A DNA stretch of 64,000 nucleotides from Vombatus ursinus (Eukaryota; Chordata; Mammalia; Diprotodontia; Vombatidae), in NCBI RefSeq assembly GCF_900497805.2, contig NW_020953950.1:1906366-1970365 (forward strand), in the 5' to 3' direction. The position numbers were made by a program, and so were the translations under genes. Positions 31,741 to 41,975 of the stretch are shown in pieces. Every line of letters starts with the position of its first letter. Within the stretch, counting starts at the first letter, position 1. The notes below the pieces were generated by a model. The model saw nothing but the letters and a program-made list of their open reading frames with translations, made no database searches and had not been told where the DNA came from.

Positions 31741-31985
31741 TGATTGTATGCCCCATGCTAGGCTCTGAGAATATAAAAGCAAAGAGGAAACAGTCCTTGA
31801 TGTCAAAGAGCTTGCATTCTAATGGGGTGGAAAGCACATAAATAACTAGGTATAGACCTGATGGGAGGTAATCTGAGGGAGGAGGTTACTACTAGCTGAG
31901 GGGACCACCTTCCTCCAGAAGGTAATGTTTGAGCAGTGCCTTGAAGGAAATTAAGAAAGCCAAGAGGGAGCATATTTCTTGAATG
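31741..31985 (-). mobile_element. L2 3' UTR, antisense
   Basis: 'ccccatgctaggctctgag', 'aaagagcttgcattctaatg' and 'agtgccttgaaggaaatt' in antisense order. Confidence 0.75.
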
Positions 31986-32450
31986 TAGTAGCCACTTGGA
32001 AATGCGTGTTGAATTGAGTCGTTTAAACTCTACAGTGGTGGAGATTTCAAGCGCCCAGCAGCTGGCCCTGGTTCTCAACCTCCGCCATTTCAATCCCACA
32101 TTCCCACACAGGGCCAGAGCCAAGTGAGGGGAAACGCACTAGATAGGAACAATCTTCTTGATAAACTGAAGGTTGACCTTGGAGATTTGCTGCAAATGAA
32201 TTAGTAATGGACCCTAGTTTGTATTTGAAATATTGCAAAGACCTTGTGATACTTTAGAAGAGCTTGGCAGCTCTTCAGTTATTCGTGGCAGCTGTGGGCT
32301 TGCTCGGTCTCCTGAACCACTCAACACTTTCCCAGTGTTTCAAAGGGACAAGAAGAAGATCATAGGCCTAGAGCAAAAAGAGACCTTAGAAGCCATCCAA
32401 ATCAGCCCCAGCATTTTATTGCATTCGTAATAACTCAAAGATAAATTTAT
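31986..32450. other. Mostly unique stretch
   Basis: No SINE or LINE signature at 31990-32350; the last about 90 bp may be a worn CORE-SINE. Candidate conserved non-coding DNA without comparative support. Confidence 0.4.
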
Positions 32451-32454
32451 TTTT

Positions 32455-32770
32455 ACTTTAATTTTTTTTCAATTAACAGAAATCCACCTCTCTCTCTCTC
32501 CTATCTCCTCTCCTCATTCTCCACTGGACAAAAAGAAAGAAAAACAAAACCTCAGTAACACATAAGCAAGTGCAGCCAAGCAAGCAAAACAAATCCCTGC
32601 ATTGGTGGCATCCAAAACACCTAAGTCTCAATCTGTTCCCTGTACTCATCAGTTTTCCAACAGGAAGTGGGTAACTTCATGGCATCTTCGTCATGTGTCA
32701 TCTGCAGTGAAAGTAGGTCACGGCATTGAATAGACTCAAGTCTTTTAAAGTCATTTGTCTTTACAATGTT
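32455..32770 (-). mobile_element. L1-type 3' UTR fragment, antisense
   Basis: 'attaacagaaatccacctc', the CT-rich run, 'gcaagcaaaacaaatccc', 'ccaacaggaagtgggtaac' and 'agtcatttgtctttacaatg' resemble a marsupial L1 3' UTR subtype. A related copy is at 24.24-24.6 kb. Confidence 0.55.
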
Positions 32771-32774
32771 GTTA

Positions 32775-32925
32775 TCACATAAATCATCTCTTGGGTCTCA
32801 GCCCCCTCATTTTACAAAGGATGATACTGAGGCCCAGGGTTGGTAAATGACTTATCCACAGTCACATAGGTCAAGTGTCAGAGATGGGATTAGAAACTAG
32901 CCCTCCAACTCCAAATCCCATCTTC
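32775..32925 (-). mobile_element. CORE-SINE, antisense
   Basis: 'ttttacaaaggatgatactg', 'acttatccacagtcacatag' and 'gatgggattagaaactag' in antisense order. Confidence 0.7.
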
Positions 32926-32934
32926 TTTGCTTAC

Positions 32935-33167
32935 TAGGCAGCTAGGGGGCGCCATAGTGCTGAGTCTGGAGTCAGAAAGACTCCTTGAGTTCAAATCCCA
33001 CCTCTGACATTAATAGCTGTGTGACCCTGGGCAAGTCACTTCACCCTGTCTGCCTCAGTTTCCTCATCTGTCAAATGAGCGGGAGAAGGAAATTTCTTTG
33101 CCAAGAAAACTCCAAATGGGAGTCATGGAGAGTTAGACATGACTGAAAATTACTGAACAACAAATGC
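32935..33167 (+). mobile_element. RTE-tailed tRNA SINE
   Basis: 'gcagctagggggcgccatag', 'gagttcaaatcccacctctg', 'tgtcaaatgagcgggagaag' and tail 'gttagacatgactgaaaat'. TGCTTAC at 32928-32934 and 33168-33174 is a plausible duplication. Confidence 0.88.
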
Positions 33168-33174
33168 TGCTTAC

Positions 33175-33595
33175 CTACTGGCAGGAAAGGGGGAAGGGAC
33201 GTTCCTAGGCAGAACATTGTTCCTTGTGTCAGAAAAGAACTGAACTTTATTTGACTATATTAAGCACTTCCTCCATTCAAACTCTAATAATTTTTTCACC
33301 ATAGCATGGAAGTGATCCTAGATTATATCAACAGATGCCAGCTCTGACAAGTCTCATAGGGAAGGGAACAAGAATCTTAAAGTACCTACTGCGTTCCATT
33401 TGATCATGGAGCTGTAAAGCTTTGAGAACAAGGCCAACAATGGCCTAAGAACCAGCCTCAGTAAGCTCAGAGAGACTCGAGGGCACCTGGCCACCAGGTG
33501 AATGTTTTTAGCCACAGCAGCTCCCAAAGACCATCTACTGAGACAAGGAGTCATTGCAGGCTATGTCAGAGGGAGGATGTAACTGTACACATGAA
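33175..33595. other. Unassigned
   Basis: No family or gene recognised. Confidence 0.4.
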
Positions 33596-34181
33596 ACAGT
33601 TATTTTAACAGTATTTTCCTTTTTCCAACTGCATGTACAGACAAGTTTAAACAACATGCATTTTTTGAAAGAATCGGAGTTTCAGATTTTTCTCTCTCTC
33701 TCCTTCTCTCCCCCTCCCCAAGAGAGAAGGCAATCTGATATAGGTTATATATGTGCAATAATGTAAAACATATTTCCATGTTAGTCATGGTGTGAAAGAA
33801 GAAACAGAACAAAAGAAAAAAAAAGGTGAAAATAGTATGCTTCAATCTGCATTCAGACTCCATGGTTGTTTCTCTGGATGTGGATAGCATTTTCCATCAT
33901 GAGTCTTTTGTAGTTGTCTTAGATCCTTGTATTGCTGAGAGCTAAGTGAATCATCGCACAGTATTCCTATTATTATATACAATGTTTTCCTGGTTCTGCT
34001 TACTTCTCTGAGCATCAGTTCACATAAGTCTTTCCAGATTTTTCTGAAACTCACCTGCTCATCATTTCTTATAGCACAATAGTATTCCATTACATTCATA
34101 TACTACATCTCGTTCAGCTATTCCCCAATTGATGGGCATCCCTTCAATTTCCAATTCTTTGCCACCACAAAAAGAGTGGAG

Positions 34182-34183
34182 AT

Positions 34184-34218
<35 letters not shown>

Positions 34219-34261
34219 ACATATATATACATATATATAATATATATGTATATATGTTACA

Positions 34262-34298
<37 letters not shown>

Positions 34299-34300
34299 TT
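34182..34300. repeat. (TA)n / (ATAC)n tract
   Basis: An alternating TA array with ACAC and ATAC units lies between L1 sequence and an antisense SINE, probably expanded from the SINE's A/T-rich tail. Confidence 0.93.
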
Positions 34301-34436
34301 GTTAGGCAATTGGGATTAAGTGACTTACCCAGGGTTATACAGCTAGTAAGTGTGGTGTCTGAGGCCATATTTGAACTCAGGTCTTCCTGACTCCAGGGCC
34401 AGTGCTCTATCCACTGTGCCACCTAGCTTCCCCGAT
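34301..34436 (-). mobile_element. tRNA SINE (WSINE1-like), antisense
   Basis: 'gttaggcaattgggattaag', 'acagctagtaagtgtggtg', 'tttgaactcaggtcttcctg' (antisense B box) and head 'ctctatccactgtgccacc'. It interrupts the antisense L1. Confidence 0.88.
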
Positions 34437-35354
34437 AAATATTTTTGTACATGTGGGCTACTGTAGCCCTCACCAGAAGCACTCACCATGTGTCAGGCAC
34501 TGTGCTGGGGCTGAAGATGCAAAGTCCCTGACCTCAAGGAGCTTCCATTCTACTAGAGAGAGGGGCTATCAGTTGTGCCTAAGCAAACAAATATGAAACC
34601 TATATAAAGTAATGTAATGCAAAGTCAGGTCAGGAAAGAGAAAGCCCTAATTAATAAGGAGGGTAGATCTGAAGAAGTGTTAGATAGGAGGTGGTACTTG
34701 GGCTGGGCTTTGAAGGAATCCAAGGATTCTACAGTGAAGAAGGAAGGCATTCCAGGAAGAGGCATCACTTAGGCAAAATCACAGAGGAGGCAGCAGGAAT
34801 ATTATGTATGGGGAAGACCTTGCAAGCCAATCTGCCTGGCACGTAGAGAGTATAAAGGGGAATAAGATGAAATAAAATTGAAAAGGTATGAGAAAGTCAA
34901 GTTATGGATGACTATAAATGCCAGAGTGAGGATTTCATATCCTACACTAGAAATAATAGGAGCCACTGAAGATTTCTGATTAGGTCAGATCTATGCTTTT
35001 GGAATACCATTTAGGCAGCTGTGTGGAGGATGGACTATAGACAGTGGTAAATGGAGCCAGAGATGAAGAGACTATTGCCATAGTTCATGTAAGTGTTGAT
35101 AAGTGCCTGTATTAGAGTACGGGCTATGTGAGTGGAGAGAATGGTAAAGATGCAAGTAAGAGATGCATTGCATGTGGAATTGACAGTACTTGGTGATTAA
35201 TTGGGTACAGGGGGCAGCGAGTGAGAGAAAAGGCCTCAAAGATGACCTAAAGCCTCAAGGATGCAAGCCCTGTGTGATTGGAAGAATGACAGTATTCTCA
35301 ACAGAAATAGAAAAGTTTGAAGGAGAGATGGTACCCTCAAGGTACTGATAATGA

Positions 35355-35670
35355 TAATGAGTCAGTCCATCAACAAGCATTTATTAAACATTTACTATGT
35401 TTCAGGCACTGAGCTAGGTGCTTGGGGTACAAAGAAAGGCTAAAACATAATCTTTGGTCTCAAGGAATTTACACAGTAAGGGGGCAGATGACATGTAAAT
35501 ATATGTAAATATATGTAAAGATGTGTACCACGTACATGGAAAGTAATCTCACAGGGGAAGGCACTAGCAGCTAGAGGAAGGAAAGGAGAAGAGAACAAGC
35601 TTTTATTCATTAAGTGCTTGCTATGTGCCAAGCACCATGCTAAGTGCTTTACAAATATTCTCTCACTTGA
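35355..35670 (-). mobile_element. Second L2 3' end plus MIR end, antisense
   Basis: 35355-35580: 'caacaagcatttattaaac', 'tcaggcactgagctaggtg' and 'tctcaaggaatttacac'. 35585-35670: 'ttaagtgcttgctatgtgc' and 'gtgctttacaaatattctc', a MIR 3' end. Confidence 0.75.
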
Positions 35671-36047
35671 TGAGAAAAAGTCAGATGGAGAAGGGTGAAC
35701 AGAGTCTTGAAGGAAGCACTCAATCCATAATGAGTGTGGCTCCCTGTGGACTTCCTACATCCACATGCTCATGAACATCAGGTGGATGTGGTACAATAGT
35801 TGTTCTGTGAGGTGTGAGGGGCTCCACAGGGGCAGCCCCTCAGGAGTACCTCAGAGCATACTTCCAGATAAGAGAAGCTGTTCCCCTCCTGATGGCCACC
35901 CAAGGGCAGTCCTATGCCTGCTAGTTACCTTGATCATCCATCTGAGTAAAAGTTCTTCACTCACTGCCCCAAATTTAGATCAGCCTAATAACAGTTGGAT
36001 CCAGGGTTTAATAGAACTATCTCTGGTTTGGACATATTGCGGTTGAA
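35671..36047. other. Unassigned block inside a split L2
   Basis: It contains a 93-codon plus-strand open frame but no domain and no recognised family. It may be the body of an unknown insertion. Confidence 0.4.
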
Positions 36048-36725
36048 ATGCCTCTAGGACATCCAGGTGGAAATGTACAGCAGGCAGTTGGTGATGTGGG
36101 ACTGGAGCTCAGGAGACAGCTTAGGGCTAGATGTAGAGATTTGGAAGTCATTTACCTAGGGGTGATCACTGATCCCAGAAGAGCTGATGAGATCACCAAA
36201 GGAAGCCTTGGGTCCTTGAAGGATTAAGTAAATATCTGTTATTTAGAGAGCATCAAGCTAAGTACCCCAGGAAACAAATAAATAATAAAATAAGATATTA
36301 TGAAATAAAATAAAATAAAAAATTAATAAGGCACAATTTTTTTGCCTTCATGAAGCTCATGGGATGGTTTTTTCAGTGTGCTGCAAAAATCTGGGGATAT
36401 GAAGAGATGGAAACATCACAATGATTCTGGGAAGATGGGTATCAGAAACCTGAACATCCTAAAATCTAGGCAAGGAGAGTTTGACTGGCCTGAGACTGGA
36501 GTAGCTAGGCAGCACCATAAGGCATAGAGCACTGAGTCTGGAGTCAGGAAGTCTCACCTTCTAACTTCAAATGCCCCATCAGACACTTATTAGCTATGTG
36601 ATTCTGGGCAAGTCACTTCACCCCATTTGTCTTAGTTTCCTCATCTGTACAATGAGCCAGAGAAGGAAATGGCCAACCACTCCAGCATCTTTGTCAAAAT
36701 AAAACCCCAAATGGAGGGGGTGTAG

Positions 36726-36735
36726 CCAAGATGGC
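36726..36735 (+). promoter_or_regulatory. YY1-type site at the LINE 5' end
   Basis: CCAAGATGGC lies 10 bp from the element start. Human L1 carries a YY1 site at the same place, where it sets the transcription start. The motif is seen; its role here is inferred from that family. Confidence 0.6.
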
Positions 36736-37570
36736 AGAGCAAAAGCAGTGACTTGCTTGAGCTCTCCCCCAAACCCCTCCAAATACCTATAAAACTGGCT
36801 CTAAACAAATTCTAGAGCAGCAGAACCCACAAAAAGAGAATGAAACAAATTTCTAGCCCAGGACAACCTGGATGATTGATTGGAAAGGTCTATTGCACCA
36901 TGCTGGGAGAGGAGCACAGTTCAGTGTGGCATGCAGACCAGGCCTCAGAGAACCTGGAGCAGGCCTCAGGGGACTGAATCACAGGCAGCTGTGGTGGTTT
37001 CCAGACTTCTCAACCCACAAAAGCCAAAGAAAACTTAGAAGGTCAGTAGGAAAGGTCTGTGACCACAGTGAGAGAGAAACTTGGTCCCAGCTCCAGTCCC
37101 TGTGCAGCGCTGGGGTGGTGGCTGCTTCTAGAGCTCTTGGCCCACAGATGGAGAGGGAACCAAGTGGCTGGTCAGAGAGGGATTGCAGGGATCTCTTTGT
37201 TGCTGCTGAGGCAGGATTCTCTTGGATCTGGGTCACAGTTCTGGGTTGCAGTCCTGAGGTAAGGGGGAGCACTGCGTAGTGGAGCTTGTAGTGGCGGTGG
37301 AGAGGAAATTGTCCTCATAGTTCCAAGGCAGAAAAAAGTGCTTGTGGTCACTCATAGACCAGAGCCCAAGCCAGGAAAGGAGTAAACACTTCGCCCTTTA
37401 TTATACCGCCTTGGAAGAAGTGAAAATTTACAGGTCCCTAGAAGTATCTCTGAAAACAGGTGCACAAAACCTCTGAAGCTTGGGACAGTACATTCTCCAC
37501 ACTGAAAGCAGACCCCCACCTTAACAAAAAGTTTAAAACTCAAGTAATTGGCTGGGATCATGAGCAAACC

Positions 37571-38640
37571 ATGCAAAAAAAAAGTCAGACCATAGATTCT
37601 TACTTTGGTGACAAAGAAGATCAAAACATACAACCAGAAGAAGACAACAAAGTCAAAGCTCCTATATCCAAAGCCTCCAAGAAAAATATGAATTGGTCCC
37701 AGGCCATGGAAGAGCTCAAAAAGGATTTTGAGAAGCAAGTAAGAGAAGTAGGGGAAAAACTAGGAAGAGAAAAGAGAGTGATGCAAGAAAATCATGAAAA
37801 ACAAGTCAACAGTTTGCTAAAGGAGACCCGAAAAATACCAAAGAAAATAACACCTTTAAAAAATAGACTAATCCAAATGGCAAAAGGAATCCAGAAAACC
37901 AATGGGAAGAATGCCTTAAAAAGCAGAATTGACCAAATGGGAAAGGAAGTCCAAAAGCTCACTGAAGAAAATACTTTCTTAAAAATTAGAATGGAGCAAA
38001 TGGAAGCTAGTGACTTTATGAGAAATCAAGACACATTGTAACACAGAAACAAAAGAAAGAAAATAGAAGACAATGTGAAATATCTCACTAGAAAAACAAC
38101 TGACCTGGAAAATAGATCCAGGACAAATAATGTAAAAATTATTGGACTATCTGAAAGCCATGATCAAAAAAAGAGCCTAGATATTATCTTTCAAGAAATT
38201 ATCAAGGGAAACTGCCCTGATATTCCAAAACCAGGGAGTAAAATAGAAATGGAAAGAATCCACCAATCATCTCCTGAAAGAGATCCCCAAAGGAAAACTC
38301 CTAGGAATATTGCAGCCAAATTCCAGAGTTCCAAAGTAAAGGAGAAAATATTGCAAGCAGCCAGAAAGAAACAATTCAAGTATTGTGGAAACACAATCAG
38401 GATAACACAAGATTTAGCGGCTTCTACATTACGGGACCAGAGGGCTCGGAATATAATATTCTGGAAGTCAAACTTGGTAGGATTACAGCTAAGAATCACC
38501 TACCCAGCAAAACTGAGTATAAGCTTTCAGGGGGGAAATGGGCATTCAGTGAAACAGAGGACTTTCAAGTATTCTTGATGAAAAGACCAGAGGTCAACAG
38601 AAAATTCAACTTTCAAATACAAGACTCAAGAGAAGTGTGA
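37571..38640 (+). pseudogene. LINE ORF1 (L1 ORF1p-like), broken
   Basis: This is the RNA-binding chaperone of L1-type elements. After a basic, polar N-terminus (MQKKSQTIDSYFG), residues about 45-155 form a coiled coil rich in E/K/L heptads. Then come an RRM-like part (NVKIIGLSES ... KIEMERIHQ) and a C-terminal domain (QAARKKQFKYCGNTIRITQD; RITYPAKLSI). One in-frame stop lies at 38039-38041, and there is a one-base frame change near 38.52-38.54 kb, after which NRKFNFQIQDSREV closes the ORF. An ATG at 37560 with the family-like MSK start is out of frame, so the true start may also be damaged. Open length is about 350 codons, normal for L1 ORF1p. Confidence 0.8.
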
Positions 38641-38779
38641 AGAGGTAAACATGAAAAAGAAATCATAAGAGACTTATTAAGGTTTAACTGTTACATTCCT
38701 GCATAGAAAGATGATATTTGTAACTCATGAGACCTTTGTCAGTATTAGGGTACTTGGAGAGGAAACTTTTATGTATACA

Positions 38780-38821
38780 TAGATAGACAGACAAACAGAC
38801 AGACAGGCAGATAGATAGATT

Positions 38822-38883
<62 letters not shown>

Positions 38884-38895
38884 CAAGACAGATAG
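38780..38895. repeat. (GATA)n tract in the LINE 3' UTR
   Basis: GACA/GATA variants lead into at least 14 GATA units just after ORF1. Other copies of this family, as I recall, have a TATA/CACA-rich spot here, so the tract probably expanded after insertion or in its source copy. Confidence 0.93.
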
Positions 38896-39811
38896 ATAGA
38901 GGGCACATGGTGAGTTGAAGATGAAGGGGTGATATCTGGAGAATAAAATTAAGGGGTGAGAGAGGATTATACTGGTAGAAGGAAACAGGGAGAGGTAGAA
39001 TGGGGTAAAATTATCTCACATAAAACAGACAAGAAAGGGCTTTTACAGTGGTGGGAAGTGGGGGAAGGTGAGAGGGAATGAGTGAATCTTATTCTCATTG
39101 AATTTGGTTTAAGGAGGGAATAACATATATACTCAATTGTGTATGGAAATCTATCTTACCCTGCAGAAAAATGGGGGGAAGGGGATAAGAGAGCAGGGGG
39201 GCAATAGAGGGAAGGGCAGATTAGTGGAGGGAGTAATCAGAAGCAAACACTTCTGAGGAAGGACAGGGTCAAAAGAGAGAATAGAATAAACAGGGGGTGG
39301 GATAGGATGAAGGGAAATAAAGTTAGTTTTCCACAACATGACTACTATGGAATTGTTTTGCATGACTACACATGTATAACCTTTATGGAGCTGCTTGCCT
39401 TCTCATTGAGGGTGGGTGGAGAAGGAAGAAGGGAGGAAATGTGGAACCCAAAGTTTTGAAAACAAATGTTAAAAATTGTTTTCACATGCAACTGAGAAAT
39501 AAGATATACAGGCAATAGGGTATAGAAATCTATCCTGCCCTACAGGAAAATAGAAGGGGAAGGGGGTAAGAGAAAGGGGCGAGATAGAAGGGAGAGCATA
39601 TTAGGGGAAATGGTATTCAAAATGCATGCTGTCTTAGGTTGGGGGGAAGGAAGAGATGGGGAGAAAATGTGGAACTCAAAATCTTGGGAAGTGAATGTTG
39701 AAAACTAAAAATAAATTAATAAGAAAAAATATATTAAAAAAAGAAAAAGAAAAAAAAAGAAAACCCCAAATGGAGCCACAAAGACTCAGACTCAACTGAA
39801 TAACAACAAAG

Positions 39812-40200
39812 GTAAGATTATTTAAAGTAGAAAAGTGCCCTGGAGAAGTGGAAGGAAAAGAGGCCCATGGATGTGGAATATTGTATATCCTGTCAGACTC
39901 AAATGATGTGGTGATTGGTCTTGCTAAAATTAATTTTGTTTTTCTCTTCTTAAAATCTTTGTTACAAAAGATGTGGCTTGCTGGACAGGAGAGGGAGTGG
40001 AACATACTTGGAAATGAAGGTAATGTGTTAACAAAATAGACTAATATAAATAATGTCTAAAAGGGGAAAATGCCCTGAACAGCCCTGAGCAGTTGCCACA
40101 TGCTGGAAGTTTATGTTAACTCTCAAAGCCCTTTCCCAGAGTGATTCATGGACTAGTCATTGCTGCTGACCTCCTGGGGAAGCTGGGAAGATGGTCTTCA
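39812..40200. other. Unassigned
   Basis: No recognised repeat or gene. Confidence 0.4.
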
Positions 40201-40204
40201 TGCA

Positions 40205-40400
40205 AACAGTTGGAGCATTAGGATCATACATTTAAAAGCACTTTGGAGGTCAACTAGTCCAGTTCCCAAAGAATATGAGGAAATTGAGGTCCAGAGAGAT
40301 GAAGCACTTATTAAATACTTACTGTGTGCTTTGAAGACTTTCACCAGGTCACCCAGGTGGTCCCTGGCAGAGCTGTGACTCTGCTTATGACCCTGTACTG
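40205..40400 (-). mobile_element. CORE-SINE, antisense
   Basis: 'ggatcatacatttaaaagc', 'aggaaattgaggtccagag', 'ccaggtcacccaggtggtc' and 'gagctgtgactctg' in antisense order. An L2-like 'aatacttactgtgtgc' interrupts it. Confidence 0.6.
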
Positions 40401-40666
40401 TATCATCTTTCATCAGATCAAGCCCCAGAGAGCATACATCACACTTGCAGAAGATCCTAAGTGGAATGGCTACCATATTGGATGATAGAACCACAATCCA
40501 AAACCAAACATAAGAGGGAAGAACATTGGGTCCAAACTCAGAAGATGAAAGTTAATAAAGATAAAGATGAGTTTTTCTCACGAGATTAAAAAATAAGTAA
40601 AATAGCTTCATAAGTACAACATGGTCAAGACAGCAGCTAGGTAGTAGCTTGTCTTATATTCCAGCA

Positions 40667-40847
40667 CAGGGGTGGGGAACCTTCAGCCTTGAGGCCACAT
40701 GTGGCCCTTTGAATGAATCCAAACATCACCAAACACATCCCCTTAATGAAAGGATTTGTTCTGTAAAACTTGGACTCAGTCAAAAGGCGGTACCCAAGGA
40801 CCTAGAAGGCCACATGTGGCCTCAAGGCTGCAGGTTCCCCAGCGCTG
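40667..40847. mobile_element. Palindromic hAT-like MITE (CAGGGGTGGGGAACC)
   Basis: The left end CAGGGGTGGGGAACCTTC and 'gaggccacatgtggcc' are mirrored by 'ggccacatgtggcctc' and GGTTCCCCAGCGCTG at the right. About 180 bp with no coding capacity. The centre 'atccccttaatgaaagg' is unpaired. No clear target duplication. It is the sibling of 42826-42989. Confidence 0.8.
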
Positions 40848-40949
40848 CAGTTTTAGGGACTCTAAACTCAATAGGAGTCAACGGTGAGATATGGTTGTCC
40901 AAGAAACAAGGCAAACAAGACAAAACCCAAGTAAATACAATCAAAAACT

Positions 40950-41460
40950 GCTTTAAGAGAGTTTTATTGTCCACAACCAGCTTGCTGATACTCTCACTGA
41001 ATTCATCCTTAGTCAGACCACATATGGACCATGTCACAGGTGCCATATTTAAAAAAGGATACTGATCAACAAGGCATCACCCAGACTAGGGCAACAGGAT
41101 GGCAAAGGGTCTCAAGATCAGCACATATGAAGATTGATCAGTGGAAGGAATTAAAGCAGTTAAGGGTCTATGGCAGCTGTATTTAAGTACCTAAAGGACT
41201 TTGAGATAAAGGAGATATTCACTTATTCTGTTTGACTTTAGAGGGTAGAAGTCAGGGATAAGAAAAAAATTACCTGGCAAATTAGAGCTCTCCAAAAGTG
41301 GAATGGGCTGCCTTGGGAGTGAGTAAGCTCCCCTACCTGGAGGTCTTCAAATGGAGGCTGGATGACTATTTCTTGGGCATGTTGGGAAGCGAATTCTTCT
41401 TTGTATACAAGTTGTCCTAGATGGCCACTGGGGTCCCTTCCAACCCTGAGAGTCTATAAT
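40950..41460 (+). mobile_element. CR1/L3 LINE 3' region
   Basis: Sense order: 'agtcagaccacatatggac', 'atatttaaaaaaggatac', 'tattctgtttgactttag', 'aaagtggaatgggctgcc', 'aggtcttcaaatggaggctgg' (from 41341) and 'actggggtcccttccaacc'. The last phrase is the CR1-type end. About 0.5 kb, fairly complete for a 3' fragment. Confidence 0.82.
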
Positions 41461-41464
41461 GCTG

Positions 41465-41945
41465 GATCAAATTCAACCTTTGACCTTGAGGAAGTAAAAC
41501 AACCTCTCTGGCTTTCAGTTTCCTTATCTGTGAGATAAAAAGGTTGGACAGGAAAGTATCTAAGGTCCTTTCTGGATTTAACATTAATAATTTAATAAAT
41601 TTAACATTAACAATTTAAATATTTTTAACTTCTACATGCAAGGTATTTTATTAGGTACCAAATTAATAATAATGATGATACTAATAATAGCTAACATTTA
41701 TATAGTATACACTATGTGCCAGACACTGGTCTAAACACTTTAAAAATATGATCTCTCCTGATATTCACAACAAACAGGGAGGTAGGTGCTGTTATGGTCC
41801 CCATTTTACAGATGAGGAAACTGAGGCAAACAGAGGTTAAAGTGATTTATCCTGTGTCATTCAGCTAAGTAAGTGTTGAGGCAGGATTTGAACTTAGTTC
41901 TTCCTGACTCTAAGGTGATGCTCTATCAGCTGTGCCATCCAGCTG
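41465..41945. mobile_element. THER1 3' part (+) and complete MIR/THER1 (-)
   Basis: 41465-41590 (+): 'ctttcagtttccttatctg' and 'taaggtcctttctgg'. 41670-41945 (-): 'taatagctaacatttatat', 'gtgccagacactggtc', 'atggtccccattttacag', 'aggatttgaacttagttc' and head 'ctctatcagctgtgccatcc'. An AT-rich run lies between. Confidence 0.8.
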
Positions 41946-41975
41946 CACAATATTTCACTTTAATAATTCTTCCAA

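Larger units (their letters stand above)
33596..34460 (-). mobile_element. L1 3' end, antisense, 5'-truncated
   Basis: Read on the minus strand it gives an L1 3' end: 'tttgccaccacaaaaagag', 'attccccaattgatgggc', 'gcacaatagtattccatt', 'ttcctggttctgcttac', 'atgcttcaatctgcattcag' and 'aagaagaaacagaac'. A piece continues past an inserted SINE at 34437-34460 ('aaatatttttgtacatgtgg'). The copy at 41.98-42.70 kb covers the same segment in sense. Confidence 0.85.
34465..36215 (-). mobile_element. L2, antisense, split into two parts
   Basis: 34465-35345 runs from the L2 3' UTR ('gtgtcaggcactgtgctgg', 'aggcattccaggaagaggc') into late RT ('atggaggatggactata'-type, 'tgacagtacttggtgatt'). 36048-36215 continues with 'acatccaggtggaaatgt', 'gagctcaggagacagct' and 'ttggaagtcatttacct'. 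The 0.7 kb between holds a second L2, a MIR end and unassigned DNA, so the first copy was opened by later insertion. Confidence 0.75.
36716..39759 (+). mobile_element. Near full-length ORF1-only LINE (L1/HAL1-like)
   Basis: It is bounded by AAAACCCCAAATGGA at 36701-36715 and 39760-39774. In order: a G-run plus a YY1-type start; a GC-rich 5' UTR to about 37.55 kb; an L1-type ORF1; a GATA tract; a purine-rich 3' UTR; and an A-rich end. No endonuclease or reverse transcriptase region exists between ORF1 and the 3' UTR, unlike a full L1 of 6-7 kb. That layout matches half-L1 (HAL1) elements, which rely on L1 enzymes. I recall such a family as common in marsupials. Its 3' UTR holds two similar halves (see findings). 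Confidence 0.85.
36501..39811 (+). mobile_element. RTE-tailed SINE split by a LINE
   Basis: 36501-36700 is the 5' part ('gtagctaggcagcaccat', 'gcctcatctgt'-type centre, 'gagccagagaaggaaatgg', ending 'ctttgtcaaa'). 39775-39811 is the 3' part ('gccacaaagactcagactc', 'caactgaataacaacaaag'). The LINE and its 15-bp target duplication lie between. With one duplication ignored, the SINE reads continuously. Confidence 0.92.

Noticed and set aside
36872-37279. 135-codon plus-strand frame
   Set aside because: It lies in the GC-rich 5' UTR of the LINE, and a similar-length frame exists on the other strand. No known L1 ORF0-like similarity that I can show.
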